Part shown: positions 10,721 to 22,596 of the stretch, piece by piece
Layout of the letters: every line of letters starts with the position of its first letter
How positions within the stretch are numbered: the stretch's first letter is position 1
Assembly: GCA_030568195.1 (NCBI GenBank)
Contig: JAJLTO010000019.1
Coordinates: 1-64,000 of the forward strand
Direction: 5' to 3'
Length of the DNA: 64,000 nucleotides
From: Dipodascopsis uninucleata var. uninucleata
Taxonomy: Eukaryota; Ascomycota; Lipomycetes; Lipomycetales; Lipomycetaceae
Program-made: the position numbers and the translations under genes
The notes under the pieces: model-generated
What the model saw: the letters and a program-made list of their open reading frames with translations, nothing else
Told to the model about the DNA's origin: nothing
The model's database searches: none

Positions 10721-11710
10721 ATGGCAGACTCGATAGATAGTTCTCTATCGCGAAGACTAAAAGATATTGTAAGATGCTCTACTCTAAAAGAATTGTGAAA
10801 GTGCAAGAAAACTAACGTAAAGAAGACTGCTGGATTTGTTGGTGGTGCCGTTCAAGTGCTAATTGGTATGACATGTTCATGCTCCGTTCGAAACTTACTT
10901 GCTAACCACTAATGTTAATCAGGCCAACCTTTCGATCTTGTAAAGGTTCGTTTACAAACTGGACAGTTCACCACACCGGTCGAGGCGTTTAGGAAAACTC
11001 TTACCAATGAAGGGCCACTGGCATTTTACAAAGGGACACTTTCACCACTATTTGGAGTTGGAGTATGTGTTAGTATACAATTCTATGCTTTTCACGAGGC
11101 CAGAAGATTCATATTATCGTCGAGTAAGTCTGACCACTTAACTCTTGGCCAATTTTATGCAGCAGGTGCTATAGCTGGAATTGCGAATAGTCCAATTACT
11201 GGGCCTGTTGAACAAATTAGAATTTTATTGCAAACACAGAATGATGACAAGAAGTTATATCATGGACCCAAAGATGCAATTATCAAAATAAATAAAACTG
11301 AGGGACTCCGTGGAATATTTAGGGGTCAAGGGATAACTATTTTGCGAGAAGCTCAAGCTTACGGATTATGGTTCCTGTCTTTCGAGTTCTTGATGCAGAA
11401 AATTCAAAACTATTATCATGTGGATCGTGAGCAGATTCCTGCTTGGAAGGTTGCTGCATGTGGAGCCGCTGCCGGAGAAGTGCTCTGGCTTGGTTCTTAT
11501 CCTTTAGATGTGATTAAGAGTCAGGTTCAAAGTGATAGGTTTGGCAAGGACAGGTTGTATACAGGTGCAATCGATGCTGCTAAGAAAACTTTCCGCGCTC
11601 AAGGTTTTGCTGGTTTTTGGAGAGGATTAATCCCTACTCTTTTACGAGCTACACCATGCAGTGCGGGTACATTTGCAAGTGTAGAGATGACGATGAGACT
11701 ACTAGGATAG
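10721..11710 (+). CDS. Mitochondrial carrier family protein (YMC1/carnitine-carrier-like)
   Basis: Inner-membrane solute carrier of the six-helix, three-repeat family. Exons 10721-10768, 10823-10865 and 10923-11710 give 292 aa. The carrier signatures are seen in all three repeats: PFDLVKVR, PVEQIRI and PLDVIKS. Segments GLRGIFRGQGITILREAQAYG and SAGTFASVEMTMRLL match the YMC1 and acylcarnitine-carrier branch best. Substrate cannot be read from sequence; amino acid or acylcarnitine transport are the main options. The first intron has an ACTAAC branch site seven bases before its acceptor. It is convergent with MTHFR, with 58 bases between stop codons. Confidence 0.9.
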
Positions 11711-11768
11711 ACGAAACTCATTTTTGAAAGCGACTAGAACATAATCAATTTAATGAAACACTGTCAAT

Positions 11769-13869
11769 TTATAATTTTAAGAAATCCCAAAGTCCTGTGG
11801 CATTGACGTAGTCGTGATATACAATTGATACCAGAAAGTACCTATCATAGATTGAACCAAGAAGTTCATAAGTTTTAGAAGATTGCGGATATAGCCATTG
11901 CCATTCTCTCCAGATACTGAATGCTTCCTCCTATATATATCCTGTTAGATTTAACCTCAAAATTAGGTACACGAACAAGCCAGTTAAGTTCACTCACGAG
12001 CCAAGCTTTAAAAGATTCTTCATCGACAATGGTTGGTTGCACAACCTCTCTATTAGGAAATACTCCCCATGTAATGACATTGGATTCAGTCGCATTCATA
12101 TTAGAGAAAAAATCGCCCTATTGAAATATCTGCGTTAATACTTTATGAAGCTAATTCCTCGTCATTCCACCAATTACCTTCGAGTTGCCAGCATAAAAGG
12201 ACATATTAGAGCCACTATCTTGAAGCTTGTCCTTTAAAGACAGCCATTTCTCCTCTGACACAAAAAATTCCACAAACGCCTTCTGGAAAACATATCCATT
12301 TGACGGCCCCCAGCCAAAAATTTCGTCATCGCTTCGAACGCTATTTACAGCAGGTTGAGATGCAACTGTCCACAAACCTAGCTTGTTGAGTTTGATCAGG
12401 TCATTTGTAATCAGATTGGTCTCTGAGCTAAGACTCTCCTCTTCTGCCCAAGGCAAGACTGGTAAACTTCCTTCTAGATATTTAACAAAAAGATCAGATA
12501 TGTCATCCCCAGAGATTGGGGAACCCCATATCTCAAGAGCCTTTACTGCTGGTACATGAAGTGTTATACCGTATCCATCAATTTCACCATAAGCTATAGA
12601 AATTAGCACTGTTATAAAGGTCTGTAAATATGAATCTAGCATAAAATACATACCCGGAGATCTAGGATCACCCCATCGACCATTAGGGAAATCATCCCAA
12701 GAAGCTTCTGCTGACATAGATATTTTCGCAACAGGCACAGCCGTTACTTCAAAATCACCTGCAGGGATATTGAAATTCATGTCTTTGACTCCATCTACAA
12801 TTCCATCGATCGAAACAATAGTTTGTGACGACTTTATCGCTTTTTTGACGGGAAGCTTAATAATGCTACTATTTTCAAGAATCATAGCAACCGATCGTTC
12901 TAAATTTAAGGTATAAAAATGGAATCCATTCACACGATGTTTAGTTTTTTCGTATATGGTCTTGATCATAGATACAAGAATCTCGACACCAACTTGCTTC
13001 ACTTGTTCGTCATCAGTACTAGGCACTTGTTCAAGACGCGACATGATATCACTCGGAATATGCGCACTACTAAGCTTGGCAGTACGAATAAAAGACTGAA
13101 ATGTGTTTATAGGTAAAAGTCCCGGTATAATTGGAATTGTTTTGAAAACCCCAGAAGGATGATCACGAAGCATTTTCTCAAACTGGACAAATCTATCAGT
13201 ATCGAAAAATAGTTGGGTCATGATAAAATCTGCACCAGCTTTGACCTTTTCAACTAGATATGGCATGTCTAGTTTAGGATCCTGTGACTCTGGACTCGAG
13301 CCATCTGCGTAGCCTTCAGGATAAGCTGCCACACCGATACAGAAATAGTCTCCATAAGATTCTCGAATATACTTTACAAGATCGGAAGCATAAGTGAACT
13401 CTTGAGATTCTGAAGGTGTCCAATACTCTTCTCCTCTAGGTGGGTCACCCCTGAGAGCTAAAATGTTTCGAATTCCTTCGCTTCTCGCTTTTGCTAATGC
13501 CGTTTCAATAATTGCTCTATTCATGTTGGTGCATGTTAAATGTAGACAGCTAGTAAGATTAAATTCCTTGTAACACAGTGAAGCCAAGTCTAGAGATTTC
13601 GATGCAGTTGAACCGCCAGCTCCCCATGTTATATTAACAAATAAAGGATTAAGCTGTGCCATACGTTGGATACGTGCAATTAAGTTTTGCATTCCCTGGT
13701 AACGATATCCTCGATGTTAGCCCAGATGTAAATTCGCAAGTGTAATGAGTACATATCTTATAACAATTGAATAGTCACTTACAGCCTCTGTTTTAGGAGG
13801 AAAGAACTCGAATGAAAAGAATGTCTCATCTTTTGCAAGATTTGAAATTTTTTCCACTATCGTCTGCAT
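11769..13869 (-). CDS. MET12/MET13-like: Methylenetetrahydrofolate reductase
   Basis: Reduces 5,10-methylene-THF to 5-methyl-THF for methionine synthesis in the cytosol. Four exons (13869-13783, 13695-12178, 12117-11998, 11930-11769) join to 628 aa, the normal eukaryotic length. The N-terminal FAD/folate barrel shows FSFEFFPPKTE, NITWGAGGST, LHLTCTNMN, LALRGDPPRGEE and TQLFFD. The C-terminal SAM-binding regulatory half ends with WGVFPNREVVQPTI, FSIWREWQWLYPQ and VSIVYHDYVNATGLWDFL. The last two small exons were recovered by matching this conserved tail; reading straight through would stop falsely near 12153. Start at 13869 is the first ATG before FFSFEFF, though an upstream exon cannot be excluded. 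Confidence 0.94.
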
Positions 13870-15276
13870 CTCTTTACTTGTTCTTGCAGCCTTCTAATAT
13901 GTTACCAGCGAAAATTAACGTCAAATTTGTGAAGCTTCGATTGTCGGCAACGATGGAGTAATTAGCTAGGCATATACTGCTGGTGCACTAAATACGCAAA
14001 CTATACTTCCTATTACCAATATAAATTGATTCCTTAGCTATATATAATAAAACAGACAACAAAGAGATAATTCAAGTCTATTTAACCAGGAGCAATTGTT
14101 ACAGTTGGCTCTGCTCTGTTCGAATCTCTACGATTATCTTATGTAGCAAAGGGAGAACGGGTTCAGGGCTAAATTTTTTCTTCTCTCGTTTAGTCATATA
14201 CCCCTTAACCAAGTATATAATTCTTGATTAGACATTAACCAGCAAAATAAACCAATATACAAAGAAGAGCACATAATATTTACAACTTTCAGTCTACACT
14301 GTGAATATAAAACAAGTCTATCATTAGTATATCATATAGTCAAATAGAATATGAGTTCAGTATTTTTTTATAATTGGTTCTATTCAAAAATAGTTAGACC
14401 TATACTCTTTCATAGCATTAAATTGCTTTTCAATATAAAAAAATCAATATTCAGAACCTTGAATTGCCGTAAACCAATCTTCAATACTAACGACATCAAT
14501 CGTACTGCATCGAATGATTGCTAGTTACAGATTACCAGAGCATTTATAACTTGTCATCCTCAAGTGAAATAGTTTGAAACTTGGTATTATAGATGTAAAA
14601 AAAACTCAAAAAAGTACCTTTAACGAAACTATTCAAATAGCTCATAATACATTTCCTACAACTAAGTATACTGAAAACCAATACTCCTATTTCTTCAGAA
14701 AGAGAACTGTGTAAGGTAGAATGTGTCGATATCCTCAGGTCATCACGCCATCATGGGTCAAGCCAACAGCAAGATCTGAAAATCTCCGGACGCCCTCGAA
14801 CGCGATGGTTTTAAGGTCGACTTAGTTCATCTTGACCATAGCACTAAGAACACCAGCATATATCAGATATCTATATGAGGATGATTATTTTTCTCGAATA
14901 ATCCTTTACTTGGTCGTTATAAGTATATTTTTTATGATAAAAGCTAAGCCAGTCTTCCAGTATTTATAGATTGTCACTGAAACCGAACCCTAGGATGTAG
15001 CAGTGCAAAAAAAAAAAAAAGAATTCTGTGAAGCCTCTTTCAGTAAGTTTCGAAAACACAAGCGAACGAGTTGGAGGATAAATATTTTGGATCTAGTATC
15101 AGTATAATATATTGAACAACCGTATATTGTATTATAAGTTTGGCCACTGTAGATTGTAGGTTTAGTAAAAAAGGGTGCCGGAGGCGATTCGACAGAAATA
15201 TATTGGATTTTTCTTGCATAACAGGTTTATATTCTGTATAATAAGAGAATCCCGCATAGTTTGCAAATTGTGTGAT
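13870..15276. other. Long intergenic region with a short coding-like block
   Basis: About 1.4 kb between the divergent MTHFR and eIF4E starts. It is AT-rich apart from 14753-14870, a more GC-rich block that reads like protein but contains an in-frame TGA (listed separately). A run of A lies near 15007-15020. I see no RNA gene. Confidence 0.5.
14753..14877 (+). pseudogene. Coding-like block beginning MGQANSKI, with an in-frame TGA
   Basis: From an ATG at 14753 the frame reads MGQANSKI, then TGA, then KSPDALERDGFKVDLVHLDH and a few more codons to a second TGA. Base composition is richer in G and C than its surroundings, as in the real exons here. The MG start would suit N-myristoylation. I do not recognise the family. 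It may be the stub of a lost gene, or chance. Confidence 0.25.
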
Positions 15277-16949
15277 ATGGATGCTTCAAAGATTTGGAAT
15301 AGAAAATTAAAGTAAGTTATTGTATGAGTTTACTGAAAACGAAAAGCATGTCAAACTGGCTAACTTAGTGCAATTATATACACAGTGGTAACTATATTCT
15401 TCAGTTTTACAAATTACATTTATTGATCCGAGATTGCCCTTTGATTTGATATTAGTTTGATGCGATGCACAGAGCATTGAAGGTAATGAGATATAAATAG
15501 AGTACTAACGAACAGTATAGGTTCATCTTCTATTTCGGTGGGTGGTAACAGCTCTACATCTTCAGGGACCATCGGCAGTAATATAGTTGGTAACCTTCAG
15601 GGAAACAGACTGGATTCTTTTGCACTGTCCACACCTTTGGTAGATCTTGATCTTCGTAGAAACGGTCTTGATGAAAATAGTTTCAATTTATCCAGGACAT
15701 TTTCAGATCAGGTAAGCTTAAATAACGAAACCGAGCAAGTATCGTGACAAATGATCAATCAATTTACTAATATCATATGATAGCAGCATATGTTGAATAA
15801 TATTTTGTCAAACATAAGCAGTGATAGCCATAGTGACTCACTTGTTTTCACTTCTATGGATGGCCCACATACGCTGCACTACAGCTGGACCCTATGGTTT
15901 TTACATCGCTCGCCGGGGTATAAGATATCTAATTACGAGAAAGCTACAAAGGAAATTTCTTCCTTTTCGACGGTAAGGATGCGTAATATATAATATCTAG
16001 TGGTGCATAATGAAAATCTAAAATTTACTTATTGAGCTACGGAAATATAGGTCGAAGATTTTTGGAAGCTGTATTCATATCTGACCAGGCCCTCATCTCT
16101 CACTTCAACCAGTGAGTATCATTTATTCAAGATAGGTGTAAGACCAATATGGGAAGATCCAACCAACATAAATGGAGGAAAGTGGATTGTCAAATTAAAG
16201 AAAGGAGAAGGTTCTAAGGCATGGGAAACACTATTGCTAGCAATTTTGGGAGGTGAATTTGGGGAAGTACTTTCAGAAGAAATCGTTGGAGCTGTGATAA
16301 GTGTTCGACGAGAGGCAGATATATTGTCGGTGTGGAACAAACATGGAAAGGATGAAGAGATGAATCAAAAACTCAAGTAAGTATTTATGTAAGAACGTGT
16401 TTAACGGAGATACTGATGTCTGGTTGTATTGTCTGAAGAGAGGCAATTGAGAGACTTCTATTACTTAGTGAAGGTACAATCGAGTACAAGATCCATGCGG
16501 AGAGCATAAAGGAAGGAGCAGAAAAATTGGCAGCAGCAGCAGCAGCTAAGACAGTAACATCTGCAAATTCTACGCCGTCATCATCGGGAGAAAAATCACA
16601 TCGCCTGAGACCTGGCGGCCGTCATAGTTTTATTAAGAAGTTTAGTCAGTCTGTATCAAATGAGTCGGCATCTGGAAAATTCTTAGGTAATCTCGATCAG
16701 CAACGATTCCCAATATCCGCTACAGGCGCTGACGGAAGTACTGTATTTGGAGCAAAGCGTGGAGGTGCATTGGTCAGCGGTGACTATGGTGGAGATCCTT
16801 TTGTTCGAGGATCGGAAGATCGCCCTAGAAATGCTATAGGCACGACTTCTAATAACTCTAACCCAGCTGTGTCAGCTGCTACAACTTCAAGCTCTAAAGA
16901 ACATTGGAGAAGTGTTAGTAATACCAACGAATTCACACAAACCAGATAA
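15277..16949 (+). CDS. Class II eIF4E (4EHP/eIF4E2-like cap-binding protein)
   Basis: Cap-binding protein of the class that usually represses translation or handles special mRNAs. Five exons (15277-15311, 15516-15711, 15787-15972, 16051-16376, 16439-16949) give 417 aa. The eIF4E fold spans about residues 85-260: LHYSWTLWFLHRSPG, VEDFWKLYSYL, VRPIWEDPTNINGGKW and NKHGKD. The second cap-stacking Trp (PIWED) is kept, while the first is replaced by Tyr in the SNYEK segment, as in class II proteins. Flanking low-complexity regions are unusual: about 80 Ser/Asn-rich residues before and some 150 Ala/Ser/Gly-rich residues after, including a seven-Ala run. The first intron (204 nt) has a TACTAAC branch site; its acceptor before 15516 is the one that keeps the frame. 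Confidence 0.88.
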
Positions 16950-18299
16950 TAAGTCAATTCCTGAAGCTTTCGAATTGTTTAAATGATAAAATTAGTGTAA
17001 TCAATTTTTACAGTAGTCGTATCTCTCTTAATACTTTCACTCAAAAATACATATTTCTACCTTGATAGTTTCTGTATCACAGAACATAATTCATTCTATC
17101 CTTATCATTCTAGTAATCCCAGATTTTTATTGATCTCCTTTTATCGAACCATGTTGTCCATGCTACATGGCTATTTTCGATATTTATAACACATATTTGC
17201 GAATATAACCTCCAAATCTCCCTTTTAACTTAAGACCTACTGATCTCTACAGAACCATTCTTATTCCATTCTGACAGATTAATTATATTTACACAAGAGC
17301 CACCATCTCTAAACGACGCAAATTGGACAGACGCGTGCATTACTAAGCGAGGCACAATGAATGACCAGCTGGCTGGGTACTTCGTAAGAACGTGATATAC
17401 ATAACTTACTGGTCACTGACCAAACTAGTCTAAGCTCAATAAGGAGCAAGCACATAACTCGGTCAATTTGTGCAGTTTAGTCTTAAATTATATTATAGTG
17501 CATTGTTAAATGAGAAGAAAATAGCGTTAGCCACAAATGCTAAAACTCTGTTTTGAAAACGAAATTTGGATGTACTATGGAAGTTTTGGCAGTGTTTTCG
17601 GTCAGTTGTTAACATAGAATGGAAGTCAAAGGAACCCTCAATTTACTCTTGTGGCAGTTCCTTAGCGTTGCTGGCACCCCTTGCCTTCGCGTGTTTGGGT
17701 TGAAAGGAAATTCTTCATCTACACTTGCAGAACACTCGCGTCTATCCTACATTTCAAATTCTTACTGAGTAGGCTATACAGGAGACCAACTGTCTGTAGC
17801 GAGACCCCTTCGAAATTACAGATTGGGCTGTTATTTATATGCTTACCAAGCTAGATTTATTCGTTATTGATCGAAGGGGTATATCAAAATCAAGAACTCA
17901 AGAGATCAGCAATACAATAAGCGGGCATAAACAAGCTGCTGATCGCTAAGTTATACTTGATTTTATGCATTCTTTGGAGAGGGCGGTTAATTTTTTTCAA
18001 ACGTTGTGAATCGAAAGAAATAGACCATTTCGTTAAATTAAAGAAATATCTATGCTGGAAAACAATTTGTGCGCTTATTGGAATAACCAAACAGATAACA
18101 AAATCGTGAAGGAGCACAGGAGAAATTAGCAAAACGTTCTAAAAAGACACCCTGATGAAATATATCCTTCTATATCAAGATATATTATATACATAAATTC
18201 ATATAAACATTTCATATAAAATTTGCAGGGTTGGCTATAATTTTATTATTTAATAAAAAGGAGCAGTCTTGAATTATTAGCTGCTTCTTTTTATATACT
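16950..18299. other. Long intergenic region upstream of CBK1
   Basis: 1.35 kb holding the eIF4E 3' UTR and presumably a long promoter and leader for the NDR kinase. I note a near-palindrome TGGTCACTGACCA at 17410-17422 and nothing else of weight. Confidence 0.5.
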
Positions 18300-20697
18300 A
18301 TGTGTCCGGTTTTAACTTCGCCAACTATTTCACATAGCATAGTTAGTCCTATTGTACCATCACCAAGCACTGAGCGCCAAACGAATCGAAGCGAAAGAGA
18401 GGTATATCATAGCCAACCTCAACAGCACAACTCATTGCAGGCGTCTCACTTGCTGCAATATCAGCAGCAATCACAAGATTATCCTCGCTATCAGCAACCC
18501 GCGGCGACGCAATTGCATCTTCAAGGTCAAGCACAGCAGCAGCGATTCTTATTACAACAACAACAACAACAACAACAACAGCACAATCATCATCAACATC
18601 ATCAACAACAACAACAGCAGCAGCAGCATCACCAACATCAACAATATCATTATTATAATCAACAGCAGTCTGATCATTATCACCTGACACCTAGTGGTGA
18701 CATCTCATTCACTAATCTAGATCATCAATTTCGTTATTATAACACTCCGGTTAATCCTCATAATCCTCAGATAAATCGAAGTCAATATATCCAATATCAA
18801 CAATATCTTCATTTAAGAGAGCAGAGAGAGCAAGAGCGCCATATACAATTGAAGCAGCAACAACAACAGCACTTGTATCCATATTCTCAATTGTATAGTC
18901 CTCAACGATACAATCAAGTTTCACAATATCCGCAACAGCAATCGGACATGTTTCTTTTCAAATCTAATACATCTCCTCAACAACAACAGCAAGCTATTCG
19001 AGCTCCGAATACATTACAGAATCAGAGTTCGTATTCCTCTATGCCAAAAAATATTAATATAACTCCTCCTAATTCAGCGAGTAACTTGCAAAGTGCTGGA
19101 AGTAGTTCAGGAAGCAGTAGAGGAAATAATACTAGTCCACATTCGAATAATATTGTGCTTGGAAATGGTATGCAAGTTTCACAAAATGATAATGATTATA
19201 TTCTCTTTGAAAGAAATCCCGATCAGTTTCCGAAGATCACACAGGAGAGAGCTGCGGCTGCAAAGCTCAAGCTGGAAAACTTTTATCAGTTGAATGTGTC
19301 ACATGCTGTAGAACGCAATCAGCGTCGAGTGGAGCTGGAAAATAGACTGGCAACAGAGAGGGGTTCTGACGAGCGAAAGAATAGACAACTTCAGAACTTA
19401 GGAAAAAAAGAATCTGAATTCCTGCGTCTTCGCCGTACTCGTCTAGCGTTGGATGACTTCCATACTGTTAAAGTTATTGGTAAAGGCGCGTTTGGTGAAG
19501 TTCGACTTGTTCAAAAGAAAGATACAGGTAAGATCTATGCGATGAAAACGCTTCTGAAATCCGAGATGTTTAAAAAAGATCAATTGGCTCATGTTAAAGC
19601 TGAACGAGATGTGCTGGCCGGATCTGATTCCCCTTGGGTTGTTTCATTGTACTATTCATTTCAAGATGCTCATTATCTCTATCTTATCATGGAATTTTTA
19701 CCTGGCGGCGATCTTATGACAATGCTTATAAAGTACGATAGATTTTCAGAGGACGTCACCCGCTTTTATATGGCCGAATGTGTCCTTGCGATCGAGGCAA
19801 TCCATAAGCTTGGTTTCATTCATCGTGATATTAAGCCAGACAATATCTTGATAGATAAAGATGGTCATATTAAACTCTCTGATTTTGGTTTATCTACAGG
19901 ATTTCATAAGACTCATGACAGTAATTACTACAAAAATCTACTGGAAAAGAATCCTACGAGTGAACCTCCTAGAAACTCTGTGATGGTCGATGCTATACAT
20001 TTAACCATCTCTAATCGTTCCCAAATACAGACATGGAGAAAGTCTAGACGTTTAATGGCTTATTCGACTGTAGGGACACCTGACTATATTGCTCCTGAGA
20101 TTTTTATTCATCAAGGATATGGACAAGAGTGCGATTGGTGGAGTCTTGGCGCTATCATGTATGAATGCTTGGTAGGTTGGCCCCCATTTTGCTCAGAAAC
20201 ACCAACCGAAACATATCGTAAAATTTTAGCGTGGTCTAATACTTTCTATATACCTGATGACATGGCTATGTCGCCCGAAGCGGAAGATTTGATAAGAAAG
20301 CTTCTTACTTCGGCAGAGCATCGTCTGGGCCGCGGTGGTGCAGATGAAGTCAAGTCTCACCCATTTTTTGATGGTGTCGATTGGGATAGTATTAGGGAAT
20401 TTGATGCTCCATACGTTCCTAAGCTAAGATCAGTTACTGACACCAGTTATTTTCCTACGGAAGATCTGGAGAATGTTCCCGATGCTCCTGGTGTTTCCGC
20501 TGCTAATGCTGCCGCTGCTCAGGAACAACAGCAAGGTGCTCCTGCTAATGAGCTTTCAAAGGAACATCTTCCGTTCATTGGATATACATATTCGAGATGT
20601 GAGCCTTACTTGATTGATTGCTATATTTACATAGGATTTTTCTTGATACTAACAGTTATTTTTAGTTGACTATCTTACGAGAAAAAATGCCCTATAA
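18300..20697 (+). CDS. CBK1: NDR/LATS-family kinase Cbk1/Orb6/COT-1
   Basis: Ser/Thr kinase of the RAM/MOR pathway for polarised growth and cell separation, working with Mob2. Two exons (18300-20598, 20666-20697) give 776 aa. Residues 1-310 are low complexity with Gln/His runs. The Mob-binding N-terminal regulatory helix follows ([20 protein letters not shown]). The kinase domain starts at GKGAFGEV (near 395), with [15 protein letters not shown] and DFGLS, a long NDR-type insert, and [14 protein letters not shown]. The hydrophobic motif FIGYTY carries the regulatory Thr763. A 67-nt intron with a TACTAAC branch site lies just after it; the last exon codes only for [10 protein letters not shown]. 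Reading through the intron would give a false hydrophobic tail. Confidence 0.95.
18535..18670 (+). repeat. CAA/CAG/CAT triplet tract in CBK1
   Basis: Runs of CAA (eight in a row at 18555-18578), mixed CAA/CAG and CAT/CAC codons encode a Gln/His-rich stretch. Such tracts vary in length between strains and are common in fungal Cbk1 N termini. Confidence 0.85.
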
Positions 20698-21168
20698 TGT
20701 CAATTGACTAGGCATATATATACCAGAAAGATGCTCCTGGAATTTACCGCTATATTTTCAGTTTATTTTGCATATTGAAAGCAATCTCTCAGGATTTTGG
20801 GATAAAATTTCTTCTCTTTCGGACTGATCATCTTGTAGAATGTATGTAGCTGAGTAGAGCCTATTTAAAAAGATTTTGGTGATATTTTGTTCTTTTTTTA
20901 TTCTGCGAGACCAAGAGTATTATATTCGTAATATTACGATATTCAATCGATCCAATACTGAAATATTAGTTACAACAGACGCTAGACAAAAAAAGATTTT
21001 TATAGCCATAGATAAGAAGTAAATATAAATTAGAAGTGAGGAAAAGTAGATGTAAACAGTAAAATTGTTATTAATTGGAATAGCCAAAATAAAAGAAAAC
21101 TAAATAAAACGAATAAAAACTAGTCCTGAGACTGTAAAAGTATAGTAAAGTAAATCTTTAAACAGTAA
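20698..21168. other. Convergent 3' UTR region, CBK1 and SDS23
   Basis: 471 AT-rich bases between two converging stop codons. AATAAA-like signals are plausible (AATAAAACG near 21103). No gene seen. Confidence 0.5.
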
Positions 21169-22596
21169 TTATCGTCCGGTTCTCGATCCTCGATCAATAG
21201 AATTTCTGTAGCTGCGATCGATTGACACACTCCTTCGAGTTGTAGTCTCAAAACTAATGGAGCGCACGCTGCTAGATGAGCTTCGCCTTCGTTGGCGCCT
21301 GGCTTCTGAAGGATCTACGTCACCTTTACCAGCAGAGCGTGCGAGAAGAGATAATATATCCGTTAAAGAAATCACACCTACCAATTTTCCGCTTGATGGC
21401 TTTGAAAGTCCTGTGAGAATTGCAGAGGATTGAGGATGAAAATTGGATGACAGATCAGAAGATGTTGAAGAAGCTGGCGAAGGTGATGCCCCTGCGTAAT
21501 TCGGAGGTTGGGTGATCCACAGACGATGCGAATCTGTAGCAACGAGTTTCGCAACAGTATGAGCAAGAGTCGATAGAGGCGTAACGTTGAACACGGGATA
21601 AGTATCCTTACCAGCCTCCAGTCCCCTATCGGTTAAAATAACTGTTAAAAATTGGAGACAAGAAGAATGCAACAGATGAGCTGAAGTCGACTTTGTAAGG
21701 TGCTTTACATCAACAACAGAGATATTCCCCAATAGATTTCCTTCCTGATCAGTAACCGCGATACTTGAGATCGATTCTTCGTGCATTATTGAAAGTGCCT
21801 CGATAACCGGTTTGTCTCCAATTATAGAAATTACTTTCTCAGTATTACCAATGCCAAGATCCATTAATGACTGTGCAAAGAGAGGTTCTAGAGAAGGAAA
21901 ACGACGTGCGTTCTCCCATAAAAATTTGATCAATCGTCTCTGAGAAACTACACCTACGAAATCTGACTCTGCCGAACTGGTAATCAATAATCTATGGACA
22001 CCGCGGCCAAAATATTCGACTGCTTTCAAAATACTTTCAGACTCAGACAAAGTAATAAACTTATCCTTCGGTGTCAAGCACATCACAAACGACACCGGTA
22101 CATCCAAGCCACTTCTTGCTTTTGCCAGATATTCATCGAAATCATCAATCCTCGTTGCTATATTAAGATTTCCCATGATCAATAGAAGTAGTGAGGCGAT
22201 ATCAGCATAATCAAAAGCTTCAGCTACTGTTGCATCATCAGGATTCATTAGTACAGGAAGAGAAGTGAAATTATGCTGAATCATAATCTCATATGCAGCT
22301 TCTACAGCCATATTCCCAGTTATGGAAACAACTTTATCATTCTGTATCAACTGTGCCAGCTTAACTAAAGTCCAATCTTCTGATGCGATAGCTGATGACG
22401 ACACTGATGATACCGGAGAGAGTGTAATTGGTGGGGGGGTGGCAAGAAGGTCAGCGATTGAAGAGCTTCTATTTCTGGTACCATTAGCTCGGGGAGATGA
22501 TGCTGCCGCTCGTGGAGGAAGAGGCTTAAGCGTAGAGACGGGGGTCGCAGGATTAAATGATCCTCCATCTGTAGATATAGGAACTGGCTTATCCAT
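21169..22596 (-). CDS. SDS23: SDS23/SDS24-like CBS-domain protein
   Basis: Fungal regulator with tandem CBS domains; in fission yeast Sds23 binds and restrains PP2A-like phosphatases and links nutrition to mitosis. Single exon, 475 aa. Residues 1-70 are Pro/Ser/Ala-rich and include RNRSSSIADLLATPPP, a likely phosphorylated segment. Four CBS motifs fill about residues 75-415, with TSLPVLMNPD, GRGVHRLLITS, SSIAVTDQEGNLLGNISVVD and SGKLVGVISLTDILSLL. The Arg/Ser-rich tail (RRQRRRSSSSSVRS) looks like a target for basophilic kinases. The start is the only ATG ahead of the conserved part. Confidence 0.92.
   Translation of the reverse strand: MDKPVPISTDGGSFNPATPVSTLKPLPPRAAASSPRANGTRNRSSSIADLLATPPPITLSPVSSVSSSAIASEDWTLVKLAQLIQNDKVVSITGNMAVEAAYEIMIQHNFTSLPVLMNPDDATVAEAFDYADIASLLLLIMGNLNIATRIDDFDEYLAKARSGLDVPVSFVMCLTPKDKFITLSESESILKAVEYFGRGVHRLLITSSAESDFVGVVSQRRLIKFLWENARRFPSLEPLFAQSLMDLGIGNTEKVISIIGDKPVIEALSIMHEESISSIAVTDQEGNLLGNISVVDVKHLTKSTSAHLLHSSCLQFLTVILTDRGLEAGKDTYPVFNVTPLSTLAHTVAKLVATDSHRLWITQPPNYAGASPSPASSTSSDLSSNFHPQSSAILTGLSKPSSGKLVGVISLTDILSLLARSAGKGDVDPSEARRQRRRSSSSSVRSISFETTTRRSVSIDRSYRNSIDRGSRTGR

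Noticed and set aside
14095-14140. GTTCGAATC resembling a tRNA T loop
   Set aside because: The flanking bases do not pair as a T stem and no cloverleaf is possible.
14753-14877. TGA recoding (selenocysteine or readthrough) in the MGQANSKI block
   Set aside because: Nothing supports recoding here: other genes in the window use TGA as an ordinary stop, as in centrin, and no SECIS-like structure was evident.
17410-17422. Near-palindrome TGGTCACTGACCA upstream of CBK1
   Set aside because: Too short to stand out from chance and far from the start codon.
17890-18132. 80-codon minus-strand frame with hydrophobic stretches upstream of CBK1
   Set aside because: Length is within chance for this AT-rich gap and nothing in it is recognisable.
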